64,000 bases of DNA from Gp6-AA40 sp963723495. GTDB lineage: Bacteria > Acidobacteriota > Vicinamibacteria > Vicinamibacterales > UBA2999. The stretch covers positions 1-64,000 of the forward strand of contig CAVRQR010000011.1 in NCBI GenBank assembly GCA_963723495.1, given 5' to 3'. Numbering within the stretch: the first letter of the stretch is position 1; every line of letters begins with the position of its first letter. The notes under the pieces were generated by a model, which worked only from the letters and a program-made list of their open reading frames with translations, had not been told where the DNA came from and searched no databases. This document shows positions 9,269 through 17,905 of the stretch, piece after piece. The position numbers were made by a program, and so were the translations under genes.

Positions 9269-10663
9269 ATGAACGTCTCGATAGTCGGCGCAGGGTATGT
9301 CGGCTTGGTGACCGGACTTTGTCTTGCGGAGCGCGGACACCATGTGACCTGTGTCGATGTGGATGCAGCTAAAGTTGCAAGGCTGTGTGACGGCATTCTG
9401 CCGCTGTACGAGCCTGGGCTCGATGCGCTGCTCGAACGCCAGCTTGGCAAGCGGTTCTTTGCCACGACCGAGCTGAGAACCGCCGTGCAGGCGTCCGAAC
9501 TGACGATGATCGCCGTCGGTACGCCGATCGAAGATGGCGCAATCAGCCTTCGCTTCGTCGAATCGGCCGCTCACGCCATCGGTCAGGCGCTCAGCGACAA
9601 GTCCGACTATCACGTCGTGGTCGTAAAGAGCACAGTCGTTCCGGGGACGACGGAGGACTGCGTTGGGCCGATTCTCGAGCGGGCATCTCAGAAGAAGATC
9701 GGAGTTGAGATAGGACTCGGGATGAACCCCGAGTTTCTTCGAGAAGGCGAGGCGGTGGAGGATTTTCAGGACCCCGATCGTCTCGTGCTCGGCGCCGTTG
9801 ACACTCGCTCCTATGAGGCAATGGCCCGTTTGTATGCCCCCTTCGGTGGCGCCAGGCAGATCGTCACGAATCCTCAAACTGCGGAAATGATCAAGTACGC
9901 GTCCAATGCGCTGCTGGCGACGTTGATCTCATTCTCGAACGAGATAGCCAATCTGTGCTCTGCCGCAACCAATGTGGACGTTGTCGACGTTCTGGGCGCG
10001 GTGCATTTAGACAAACGCATCAGCCCGTTTGCACCCGATCGAAGCCGCATCACACCCTCGATCACCGCCTACCTCAAAGCCGGATGCGGCTTCGGTGGAA
10101 GCTGCTTTCCGAAGGACCTTCGGGCGCTGATCCGATGGGGTGAGGAGCACCAGCGGCCGGTGCGCGTTCTGACCGCCGTGCTGGATACGAACGAAGCACA
10201 AGCAGTCGAAGTGCTGGCGTTGCTGAAGAAGCATTTTCCGGATCTCGCAGGGGTCCGCGTCAGCGTATTGGGCCTAGCCTTCAAGGCCGGGACCGACGAC
10301 ATCCGCGAATCGCCGGCGCTGCGCGTGATTCCCGCTCTGGCGAATAAAGGTGCCCACGTGATCGCATATGATCCGGTCGCGATACCAGGAATGCGGCTCG
10401 CGTTGCGGGGTGAGAACATTCAGGACGGGGATGTTCAGTACGGCGGGTCTCTCGCAGAAGCGATTGAACTGGTCGATGCGATTGTTCTGTTGACGGCCTG
10501 GCCTGAGTTCCTGCAGCTGCCCGAGTTGCTCAGCGGCCGGACGGATCCCCCTGTCGTCATAGATGGGCGACGAGCGTTCGAGAAGACGCGTCTGCGACGC
10601 TACGAAGGTATCGGCCTCAATGTACCGCATCACGTCCTGAAGGGAGTCGAAGCTGAGGTTTGA
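9269..10663 (+). CDS. ugd: UDP-glucose / UDP-HexNAc 6-dehydrogenase
   Basis: Oxidises C6 of a UDP-sugar to the uronic acid with two NAD+. The 464-residue protein has the NAD motif VSIVGAGYVGLVTGLCLAE at the N-terminus, VGTPIEDG, KSTVVPGTT, GMNPEFLREGEAV, the catalytic Cys in GCGFGGSCFPKDL (about residue 270), and VLGLAFKAGTDDIRES in the C-terminal domain. ATG 9269 was chosen because the Rossmann strand follows immediately; the upstream in-frame extension is not conserved-looking. The family is certain. UDP-glucose is the default substrate, but a WbpA-like UDP-HexNAc role is possible given WbpD- and WbpI-like genes elsewhere in the window. Its end overlaps the next gene. Confidence 0.92.
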   Translation: MNVSIVGAGYVGLVTGLCLAERGHHVTCVDVDAAKVARLCDGILPLYEPGLDALLERQLGKRFFATTELRTAVQASELTMIAVGTPIEDGAISLRFVESAAHAIGQALSDKSDYHVVVVKSTVVPGTTEDCVGPILERASQKKIGVEIGLGMNPEFLREGEAVEDFQDPDRLVLGAVDTRSYEAMARLYAPFGGARQIVTNPQTAEMIKYASNALLATLISFSNEIANLCSAATNVDVVDVLGAVHLDKRISPFAPDRSRITPSITAYLKAGCGFGGSCFPKDLRALIRWGEEHQRPVRVLTAVLDTNEAQAVEVLALLKKHFPDLAGVRVSVLGLAFKAGTDDIRESPALRVIPALANKGAHVIAYDPVAIPGMRLALRGENIQDGDVQYGGSLAEAIELVDAIVLLTAWPEFLQLPELLSGRTDPPVVIDGRRAFEKTRLRRYEGIGLNVPHHVLKGVEAEV

Positions 10664-11246
10664 TCCAACAGAGCTCGGCGGTGCCTGGATTGTCGACTTG
10701 GAGTTGCGCGAGGATGAGCGTGGCTTCTTTGCGCGAACATGGTGCCGCAAGGAGTTCGAGCAGCATGGTTTGGGTACCGAGTTCGTACAAGCCAATCTGT
10801 CTCATAACAAATGTAAGGGCACCATACGCGGGTTGCACTTTCAGCTCAAGCCCTTTGCCGAGGCGAAGCTCATTCGGTGCATCCGGGGAGCAGTCTGGGA
10901 TGTAATCGTCGACCTTCGCCGGGAGTCCTCGACATACATGAAATGGTTCGGCGTTGAGCTAAGCGCCGATAATCGACGGCAGCTCTACGTGCCCAAGAAC
11001 TTCGCGCACGGCTATCAGACTCTCGTCGACGACGCCGAGGTGCTCTATCACGTGTCGGAATTCTACACGCCGGATTACGAACGCGGCATCCGCTGGGACG
11101 ATCCGGCATTCTCGATCCACTGGCCGCAATCCACCGGAGTCGTAGTCTCGACCAAAGATCAGAGCTGGCCGGCCTTCACCGTCGAGCGTCGGGAAAAGGT
11201 CGATACTTTGTCGTCGATCCGTAGCTGTCACATTCAAAACACATGA
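10653..11246 (+). CDS. RmlC-like dTDP-4-dehydrorhamnose 3,5-epimerase family protein
   Basis: Cupin-fold sugar-nucleotide epimerase. Motifs: RFDPTELGGAWIVDL and DERGFFARTWC at the N-terminus, QANLSHNKCKGTIRGLHFQ (catalytic His in GLHFQ), VWDVIVDLRRES, and YVPKNFAHGYQTL. No ATG, GTG or TTG precedes the conserved N-terminus in this frame; the only candidate after the in-frame stop at 10638-10640 is CTG 10653, which gives 197 residues and overlaps the end of the dehydrogenase by 11 bases. ATGA at 11243-11246 couples it to the next gene. Whether it acts on dTDP-, CDP- or another sugar is open; no rmlA/B/D set is visible here. Confidence 0.85.
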   Translation: MRFDPTELGGAWIVDLELREDERGFFARTWCRKEFEQHGLGTEFVQANLSHNKCKGTIRGLHFQLKPFAEAKLIRCIRGAVWDVIVDLRRESSTYMKWFGVELSADNRRQLYVPKNFAHGYQTLVDDAEVLYHVSEFYTPDYERGIRWDDPAFSIHWPQSTGVVVSTKDQSWPAFTVERREKVDTLSSIRSCHIQNT

Positions 11247-12583
11247 TCATTGTCGACAGTGCCCTCGAGCAGAGGGAGCGCGAGGGACGACCGGTGCGGG
11301 TCGGTCTTGTCGGCGCGGGGTACATGGGCCGCGGCATCGCGTTCCAAATGGCACGGATGCGCGGTATTCGACTCGTCGCGATCACGAACCGCACGCTGTC
11401 AGAGGCTGCCCGTGCGTACCGCGAGGCTGGTGTCGCGCCAGTCCTGACGGCCAGTACGGCGGGTGATCTCGACCAGGGGATCGAAGACGGTAAGTATGTG
11501 ATTAGCGAGAATCCCGACGCGGTGTGTCGATCCGAAAAGGTCGAGGTTGTGATCGAGGCCACGGGAGAGGTGGAGTTCGGTGCGCATGTGGCAATGGAAG
11601 CGATTGCCCATCGCAAGCACGTGGTGTTGATGAATGCGGAGCTCGATGCCACCGTCGGTCCTTTGCTCAAGCTCCACGCCGACCGTGCCGGGATCGTCAT
11701 CACCAATGCCGATGGGGACCAGCCGGGCGTGATCATGAACCTGTACCGATTTGTGAGGACAATCGGATTTCAGCCCGTGCTGGCCGGCAACATCAAGGGG
11801 TTGCAGGACCCGTATCGCACGCCGGAAACGCAGCGCGGGTTTGCCGAGAAGTACCACCAAAAACCGCGGATGGTGACCTCCTTCGCCGATGGGACCAAAA
11901 TCTCGATGGAGATGGCGGTCGTCGCCAACGCCACCGGCCACCGTACGGGCCGCCGTGGAATGTACGGCCCTACGTGCCATCACGTGAAGGACGCTCTCAC
12001 GCTTTTTCCGCTCGATCAGCTGCTCGGTGGAGGATTGGTGGATTACATCCTTGGAGCTGAACCGAGTCCGGGGGTTTTCGTGCTCGGTTACAACGAGCAT
12101 CCTGTACCCCGCAGGTACATGACGTACCACAAGATGGGGGACGGTCCTCTTTATGCGTTCTACACGCCGTACCACCTCTGCAATTTCGAGGTGCCGATCA
12201 CGGCTGCTCGTGCGGCGCTATTCCACGATGCGACGATCGCACCGCTGGGCGGACCTGTGTGCGACGTCATGACGATCGCCAAACGAGATCTCCGGGCCGG
12301 CGAGCCTCTTGATGGGATCGGTGGTTTTACCTGCTACGGTGTTTTGGAAAATCACGATTCGTTCCAGGGAAGTGGTTACCTGCCGATGGGATTATCGGAC
12401 GGGTGTCGTGTCAAGAGAGACGTGCAGAAGGACGAGCCCTTAACCTACACGGATGTCGAGATTCCCAGAGGACGATTGGCCGACACCTTACGCGCCGAGC
12501 AGGAGCGGGCGTTTCCTCCAACGGAGGGGATGCACCGGCCCGGTCAGCGTCCTGCCGAGGTCCCTACCCCCACTTCCTCATGA
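11243..12583 (+). CDS. NAD(P)-dependent oxidoreductase with SAF domain (homoserine-dehydrogenase-like)
   Basis: 446 residues. The N-terminal Rossmann motif is VRVGLVGAGYMGRGIAF, followed by VVIEATGEVEFG and the GLQDPYRTPETQ region; the C-terminal part (about 330-420) looks like a SAF domain with RAGEPLDGIGGFTCYG and PMGLSDGCRVKRDV. This is the COG4091 type, called predicted homoserine dehydrogenase, but members often sit with rfbF- and rfbC-like genes in O-antigen clusters, as here, so a sugar-nucleotide step is more likely than amino-acid synthesis. ATGA overlaps join it to both neighbours. Reaction unknown. Confidence 0.78.
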   Translation: MIIVDSALEQREREGRPVRVGLVGAGYMGRGIAFQMARMRGIRLVAITNRTLSEAARAYREAGVAPVLTASTAGDLDQGIEDGKYVISENPDAVCRSEKVEVVIEATGEVEFGAHVAMEAIAHRKHVVLMNAELDATVGPLLKLHADRAGIVITNADGDQPGVIMNLYRFVRTIGFQPVLAGNIKGLQDPYRTPETQRGFAEKYHQKPRMVTSFADGTKISMEMAVVANATGHRTGRRGMYGPTCHHVKDALTLFPLDQLLGGGLVDYILGAEPSPGVFVLGYNEHPVPRRYMTYHKMGDGPLYAFYTPYHLCNFEVPITAARAALFHDATIAPLGGPVCDVMTIAKRDLRAGEPLDGIGGFTCYGVLENHDSFQGSGYLPMGLSDGCRVKRDVQKDEPLTYTDVEIPRGRLADTLRAEQERAFPPTEGMHRPGQRPAEVPTPTSS

Positions 12584-14145
12584 GCAGGTCGCCAGCTTTC
12601 TTCCGTACCGATGGCTCTACTCTATGCGGTTTCGTCTGGCTCGTGTGTGTGATGGCTGCGACACTCTACCCATTCGACTTCACGGTCGACATCCTAGGTC
12701 CCGCAGGACGAGCGACGTTTGGTGTCGATCCGAGGCAGCTGACGGACGTTGGCGACAACCTCTTCAATGTGATGCTCTTCCTGCCGCTCGGCGCGCTGGT
12801 CCAGGCCCAGCAACTGCGCCGGCGTTTGGCTCTGGCCGGCGGCACTCTGGTCTTGGCCGGTTTCCTTGGATTGCTGATTTCGTCGGTCGTCGAGTATCTC
12901 CAAGCGTATCTGCCAGGTCGTGCGTCGTCGGTGGTGGATATTGCGTCAAACACGGCTGGTGCACTGATAGGCGCGATCGGCTACCGATTGGCGGGGACAC
13001 TTGTTGCCTGGATGCGATCACAGGAGTCGCTCGCCGTGCTCGCCGGAATCATGCTGGCGTATACCATGCTGGCGCTCGTGATATCGGCATTCCTGCAACT
13101 TCAAACCCGCTTGAGCAATTGGAGCGACGAGTACCCGTTGCTCGTCGGCAACGAACGAACCGGTGATCGGCCCTGGCGGGGCCGGATCGTGGCGTTCGAA
13201 TTGACGGATGCGGCGACTCCGCAAGGTGCGGTGCGTGCGTTCTCTACCGGCGGCTCTCTTGTGCTTCCCGGAGAACGGCTCGCGGCGTTTGACTTCGCCG
13301 GCGATCCGCCATACCGCGATGCGGCGGGTCTCGTGCCGAGCCTCGAATGGACCGGCAAGCAAGAGAGTTTGAGCGGCGAGGGTGTCACGCTGAAGGGCGC
13401 AGCTTGGTTGCGCACCTCCGGCCCTGCCCCGGCTATCGCCGAAGGCGTCCGCCAATCCAACGCGTTCACGCTTCTTGTGCGATGCGCGACCGGGGAGATG
13501 AACCAGACCGGACCTGCGCGCATCCTCTCCAATTCCAGTGATACGGGTCACCGAAACTTCACCCTCGGCCAGACGGGCAACGCGATGGTCTTTCGTTTGC
13601 GGACGCCGCACACCGGACCAAATGGGGATCGTCCTGAGCTCGTGATGCCCGATGTGTTTTCCAGTCACGAGCCGCGACAGATTCTCGTAACCTACGACGG
13701 CGCTGTGCTCCTGGCTACCGTCGCCGGGGCGGGTCACGTCTCGAGAATGGAGCTGAGTCCAGGCTCGAGCCTCGTCGCATCTCCACTGTCCGACGTCGTG
13801 ACCTCGTACTTCAATCTTTCCGCTGGCGTTGTACAAGCAGACGTACTGGGAGCTTACAAGCTGGCCTACATTGCCGGTCTGTCGCTGTTCGCCGGAGGTC
13901 TGGTGGGTCTGCTCCGTAAAGCACGGAGCCAGCGGCGGAATGCTTGCCTCCTGTGGGCGCTCATGACGGCGCCCTTGCTGGAAGGGACGCTGACGCTGGC
14001 AAGCGGCCGACCCTTTGACTGGGACAACCTCGCCGTCAACTTCGTTGTGGGCATTCTCGTGTCGCTGACCGGCGTCCTTGCGATTTCGCTGATGGTGACC
14101 GGAGTGCAGTCCGTGCCTCGTGGTCGTGCGCAGGTGTTTGGATAG
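12580..14145 (+). CDS. VanZ-like membrane protein with lectin-like domain
   Basis: 521 residues from ATG 12580, which overlaps the preceding stop (ATGA). The N-terminal third has VanZ-family helices and motifs: CVMAATLYPFDFTVD, GDNLFNVMLFLPLGAL and VVEYLQAYLPGRASSVVDI, ending with a glycine-rich helix GALIGAIGYRLAG. A middle extracytoplasmic region (about residues 240-420) reads like a LamG/concanavalin-type beta-sandwich, with RILSNSSDTGHRNFTLGQ. Two or three more helices close the protein. VanZ proteins have been linked to glycopeptide resistance, but these fused forms occur beside exopolysaccharide genes. A polysaccharide-recognising membrane protein is an inference. Confidence 0.72.
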   Translation: MSRSPAFFRTDGSTLCGFVWLVCVMAATLYPFDFTVDILGPAGRATFGVDPRQLTDVGDNLFNVMLFLPLGALVQAQQLRRRLALAGGTLVLAGFLGLLISSVVEYLQAYLPGRASSVVDIASNTAGALIGAIGYRLAGTLVAWMRSQESLAVLAGIMLAYTMLALVISAFLQLQTRLSNWSDEYPLLVGNERTGDRPWRGRIVAFELTDAATPQGAVRAFSTGGSLVLPGERLAAFDFAGDPPYRDAAGLVPSLEWTGKQESLSGEGVTLKGAAWLRTSGPAPAIAEGVRQSNAFTLLVRCATGEMNQTGPARILSNSSDTGHRNFTLGQTGNAMVFRLRTPHTGPNGDRPELVMPDVFSSHEPRQILVTYDGAVLLATVAGAGHVSRMELSPGSSLVASPLSDVVTSYFNLSAGVVQADVLGAYKLAYIAGLSLFAGGLVGLLRKARSQRRNACLLWALMTAPLLEGTLTLASGRPFDWDNLAVNFVVGILVSLTGVLAISLMVTGVQSVPRGRAQVFG

Positions 14146-15659
14146 TGCCTGCGTTGGTCGGTATCACGGGCGCGGAGCGAAACGCATGCGTGGCGATTGG
14201 TGTCGATGGCGAGATCCGGGCTGCTTGCGAGCAGGAGCGCTTGACACGCGTGCGCGGCGCCGGGCTCCAACCGAAATGCCTACCTGTCGAGGCCGTTACC
14301 CAGACGCTTTCGCTGGCCCGTTGCCGGCCCGACGACGTGCTCGCGTATGTGATCGCGGAGTCGCAGGTTCAGTTGCCGAGAGAGTTGCCCACGATCGCGA
14401 TCGATCACCACCGCGCCCATGCTGCGACAGCATTCTTGACGTCGTCATTTCAACGCGCGGCTGTGCTCGTCTGTGACAGCAGTCCGGATCGTGAACTGAG
14501 CGTGTGGAGCGGCCAGGGCGCCGATCTCACGGACGAACAGTGGCCGTGGCGTGGCCGTGGGATTGCCTCGCTCTACGGCGAGTGCGCAGAGCTGTTCGAA
14601 TTTGGACAGCGCGGCAATGAGCATCGATTGGAAGCCTTGGCGCATCTGGGTAAAGGGGAGAGAGCTGAAGAGCTGCGCAGTGTATTTCGCTACGCTGACG
14701 GGTCGCTGGAGGTCGAGCGGGACTGGCGGGCGCACATCGTTCGCATCATTGAGCGCGACGAGCGACGCAATGGCCAGGCTGTCAGCGCTGCAAGCGCAGT
14801 TCAGCGGCGCCTTGGCGAGGTACTGCTGGATCTCGTCGAAGACATTCGACTCCGCCTCGGGCACGATACCCTTTGCCTTGGCGGGGGCCTCTTCTTCAAC
14901 ACCTACTTCACCAGTCTGATTCGCTCGTCGGGAATCTTCACGGACGTGTTCGTGCCCATCAATCCCGGAAACGCAGGCCTCGCTGTTGGCGGGACGCTGA
15001 TGGTCGGAGCGGGGAATGGAGAGACGCCGAAAGCTCTTACCGTGTCGCCGTTCCTCGGGCCGGAGTACAACTCCCACGAAATCAAGGACGTGCTCGACGG
15101 TTGTAAGCTCTCCTACGCCTTTGTCAGCGAGAGCCAGGCGATCGACGCGGCTGTGGAAGCCCTTGCGCGTGGGCAGCTGGTCGGATGGTTTCAAGGCCGC
15201 ATGGAATGGGGTCACCGCTCGCTCGGTCATCGAAGTATTCTGGCTGATCCAACATCTCCCTACGTGCTCGACAACCTCAACTTCTTTCTCAAGAAACGTG
15301 AGCGATGGCGTTCGTTTGGTGTTTCCCTGTGCGATGACGCCGGCACTGACCTCTTCTGCGGCCGGCCATCGTCCCCATTCATGCAGTATGAATACAGTCC
15401 TCGCGACCCTGAACGTTTGCGCCACGTGATTCCGCCAGGGGCAACCTCGATTCGTGTGCAGACGGTCACTCCCGATTCGGGCTCATTCTGGGCGCTTCAC
15501 AAGAGAATGGGACAGGCGACCGGAGCCGGCGTTCTGGTGAACACATCGTTCAATGGTTTCCACGAGCCGATCGTGTGCAGCCCGCGTGACGCCGTCCGGG
15601 TCTTTTATGGGACAGGTCTGGATATGCTGGTGATCGGCCGTTTCGTTTTGAGGAAATAG
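14145..15659 (+). CDS. NodU-family carbamoyltransferase
   Basis: Intact 504-residue protein predicted to carbamoylate a sugar using carbamoyl phosphate and ATP. It shows LVGITGAERNACVAIG, AACEQERLTRVRG, IDHHRAHAATAFL (metal-binding His residues), LCLGGGLFFNTYF, the Kae1/YrdC-like GWFQGRMEWGHRSLGHRS and VLVNTSFNGFHEPIV. GTG 14145 shares one base with the preceding TAG. It is somewhat shorter than typical NodU proteins (about 550-600). It is transcribed with the VanZ-like protein before it and the ABC exporter after it, so its sugar target is probably on the exported glycan. The related copy at 5642 is broken. Confidence 0.88.
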   Translation: MPALVGITGAERNACVAIGVDGEIRAACEQERLTRVRGAGLQPKCLPVEAVTQTLSLARCRPDDVLAYVIAESQVQLPRELPTIAIDHHRAHAATAFLTSSFQRAAVLVCDSSPDRELSVWSGQGADLTDEQWPWRGRGIASLYGECAELFEFGQRGNEHRLEALAHLGKGERAEELRSVFRYADGSLEVERDWRAHIVRIIERDERRNGQAVSAASAVQRRLGEVLLDLVEDIRLRLGHDTLCLGGGLFFNTYFTSLIRSSGIFTDVFVPINPGNAGLAVGGTLMVGAGNGETPKALTVSPFLGPEYNSHEIKDVLDGCKLSYAFVSESQAIDAAVEALARGQLVGWFQGRMEWGHRSLGHRSILADPTSPYVLDNLNFFLKKRERWRSFGVSLCDDAGTDLFCGRPSSPFMQYEYSPRDPERLRHVIPPGATSIRVQTVTPDSGSFWALHKRMGQATGAGVLVNTSFNGFHEPIVCSPRDAVRVFYGTGLDMLVIGRFVLRK

Positions 15660-15666
15660 GTTCGCG

Positions 15667-16485
15667 ATGCAGGAGTTGGTTCTCGAAGCGGGCCGTTCTG
15701 AACGGCAGTATTGGAGAGACCTCTGGCGTTTTCGGGAATTGTTCATTTTTCTCGCCTGGAGAGATCTACTCGTTCGATATAGGCAAACCATCGTAGGTGC
15801 TTCGTGGAGCGTGATCCGTCCGCTTCTGACGATGGTCGTTTTAACCGTGGTGTTCGGGAAGTTGGCCAAGATGCCCTCGGAGGGCGCGCCATACCCGCTC
15901 CTGGTCCTGTGTGGAATGCTCCCGTGGCAGTTCGTCTCGACTGCCCTGTCGGAAGCAGGCAATAGCCTCGTTGCAAATGCGGGCCTTGTAACCAAGGTGT
16001 ATTTCCCGCGAATGGTGCTTCCAGCGAGCACGCTCGTGACCGGTGTTGTGGACCTGTTCATTGCCGTTGTGCTCATGGCGGCGGTGATGGTCTGGTATCG
16101 ATTCGTTCCCGGACTCGGCGTCTTTCTGCTCCCGTTGTTCGTCCTTATGGCGTTTGCCGCGGCGCTGGGCGCCGGGCTGTGGATTTCGTCATTGATGGCG
16201 AAGTACCGGGATTTCCGCTTCATCGTCCCGTTCGTGGTCCAGTTGGGGCTTTACGTTTCGCCAGTTGGCTTCAGCAGTGACGTCGTGCCCGCTAACTGGC
16301 GCCTGCTGTACTCGCTCAATCCGGTGGTGGGCGTCATCGATGGGTTTCGGTGGGCGATTCTGGGAGGCGTCCACGAGCTGTACTGGCCCGGGTTGCTGCT
16401 CTCCAGCATTGCCATTAGCCTTTTGCTTGTAAGCGGTCTGCGGTATTTCCGTGCCACCGAGCGCACGTTCGCTGACGTCATCTAA
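15667..16485 (+). CDS. wzm: Polysaccharide ABC transporter permease (Wzm)
   Basis: Inner-membrane half of the exporter for a finished lipid-linked glycan. 272 residues with about six membrane helices. Family marks: DLLVRYRQTIVGASWSVIRP near residue 40, YPLLVLCGMLPWQF, AKYRDFRFIVPF, and YSLNPVVGVIDGFRWA. Length fits the ABC-2 type O-antigen permeases (about 260-280). It sits 21 bases before its ATPase partner. No frameshift. Confidence 0.92.
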   Translation: MQELVLEAGRSERQYWRDLWRFRELFIFLAWRDLLVRYRQTIVGASWSVIRPLLTMVVLTVVFGKLAKMPSEGAPYPLLVLCGMLPWQFVSTALSEAGNSLVANAGLVTKVYFPRMVLPASTLVTGVVDLFIAVVLMAAVMVWYRFVPGLGVFLLPLFVLMAFAAALGAGLWISSLMAKYRDFRFIVPFVVQLGLYVSPVGFSSDVVPANWRLLYSLNPVVGVIDGFRWAILGGVHELYWPGLLLSSIAISLLLVSGLRYFRATERTFADVI

Positions 16486-16506
16486 TCTTAAGGCCGCCCC
16501 TATACC

Positions 16507-17841
16507 ATGAGCACCCCAATCATCAAGATTGAGCATCTCTCGAAGCGCTACATGATTACGCACGAGATCGGCAAAGGGGATAACCTCCGGCACGCACTCG
16601 AACGAGCACTTCGCAACCCAGTGCGGTGGATTCGTTCGATCGGCGAGCGACGCTCTCGGGCCCAAGAGGATTTCTGGGCGCTTCGCGACATCAATTTGGA
16701 GATCGAGCATGGCGAAGTGGTCGGCATCATTGGGCGGAACGGAGCGGGCAAGTCGACGCTGCTGAAAATCCTCAGCCGGATCAGTGAACCGACCGAAGGG
16801 CGTGTTCGTCTTCGCGGAAGGACGGCAAGCCTGCTCGAAGTGGGAACTGGCTTTCACCCCGAGCTGACGGGCCGAGAGAATATTTTCATGAACGGTGCGA
16901 TTCTGGGCATGAGCCGGGCCGAGATCAAACGCAAATTCGACGAGATCGTTAGCTTTGCGGATATCGAACGATTTCTGGATACGCCAGTGAAGCGCTACAG
17001 CAGCGGCATGTACGTGCGGCTGGCATTCGCGGTCGCGGCGCACGTCGATCCGGAGATCCTCGTCGTCGATGAAGTGCTCGCAGTAGGCGATGCGAGCTTC
17101 CAGAAGAAATGCCTGGATAAGATGGACGCCGCCAGCCGGATCGGTCGCACGGTGCTCTTTGTCTCGCACAACATGCAGGCAGTGGCCCGCTTGTCGAGTC
17201 GCTGCGTGCTGCTGGAACAGGGACGGATCGTGCTGGATGGTCCCGCGCAGCAGGTGACTAGTGCCTACCTGAACGCGGGCAACGGTATCACGGCTGTCCG
17301 CGAGTGGCACGATTTATCAAAAGCCCCTGGCGACGACGTGGTTCGTCTGACGGCCGTGCGCGTCCGTTCTGAAGACGGCCAATGCGTCAACGCGATCGAT
17401 ATACGTCGCCCCGTCGGAATCGAACTGCAATACGAAGTGATGCGACCAGGCTTTGTCTTCCATCCCCATTTCGGTGTTTCTAACGAAAACGGACTGACCT
17501 TGTTCATCGCGCAAGATGTGGACCCGGCGTGGCGACGTCGGCCACGTCCGTCCGGCCGATATGTCAGCACGGGATGGATTCCTGGCAATTTCCTCGCTGA
17601 GGGTGGACTCTCCATCGCAGTGAATGTGATGACATTGGAACCTGAGATCAATCGGGTGAGCATCAGAGATGCCGTCTACTTCAGAGTAATCGACGATCTC
17701 CCCGCCAGAGACACAGCGCGCGGCGACTATCCCCGACCGATCCCCGGTCTGGTGAGACCGCTGCTGAAATGGACGACGTCGTACACCGATGACAACGAGG
17801 CGGCGGCCTCGCTCATCGGCACCGAATCCGGCCGCCGTTAG
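16507..17841 (+). CDS. wzt: Polysaccharide ABC transporter ATP-binding protein (Wzt) with C-terminal glycan domain
   Basis: Powers export of the glycan by Wzm. Walker A GRNGAGKSTLLK (about residue 80), signature YSSGMYVRLAFAVA, Walker B ILVVDEVLAVGD and the H-loop FVSHNMQ are all present. Residues about 270-420 form the beta-sandwich Wzt C-terminal domain, which in studied relatives recognises the non-reducing end of the chain; this implies a terminally modified glycan, and the carbamoyltransferase upstream is a candidate modifier. 444 residues, normal for the long Wzt type. Confidence 0.92.
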   Translation: MSTPIIKIEHLSKRYMITHEIGKGDNLRHALERALRNPVRWIRSIGERRSRAQEDFWALRDINLEIEHGEVVGIIGRNGAGKSTLLKILSRISEPTEGRVRLRGRTASLLEVGTGFHPELTGRENIFMNGAILGMSRAEIKRKFDEIVSFADIERFLDTPVKRYSSGMYVRLAFAVAAHVDPEILVVDEVLAVGDASFQKKCLDKMDAASRIGRTVLFVSHNMQAVARLSSRCVLLEQGRIVLDGPAQQVTSAYLNAGNGITAVREWHDLSKAPGDDVVRLTAVRVRSEDGQCVNAIDIRRPVGIELQYEVMRPGFVFHPHFGVSNENGLTLFIAQDVDPAWRRRPRPSGRYVSTGWIPGNFLAEGGLSIAVNVMTLEPEINRVSIRDAVYFRVIDDLPARDTARGDYPRPIPGLVRPLLKWTTSYTDDNEAAASLIGTESGRR

Positions 17842-17905
17842 TCGCCTATCTTGTGCCAGGGCAGCACCTCGCTCCAGGCCAGCATGTCAGTCATACATAA
17901 ACCAC

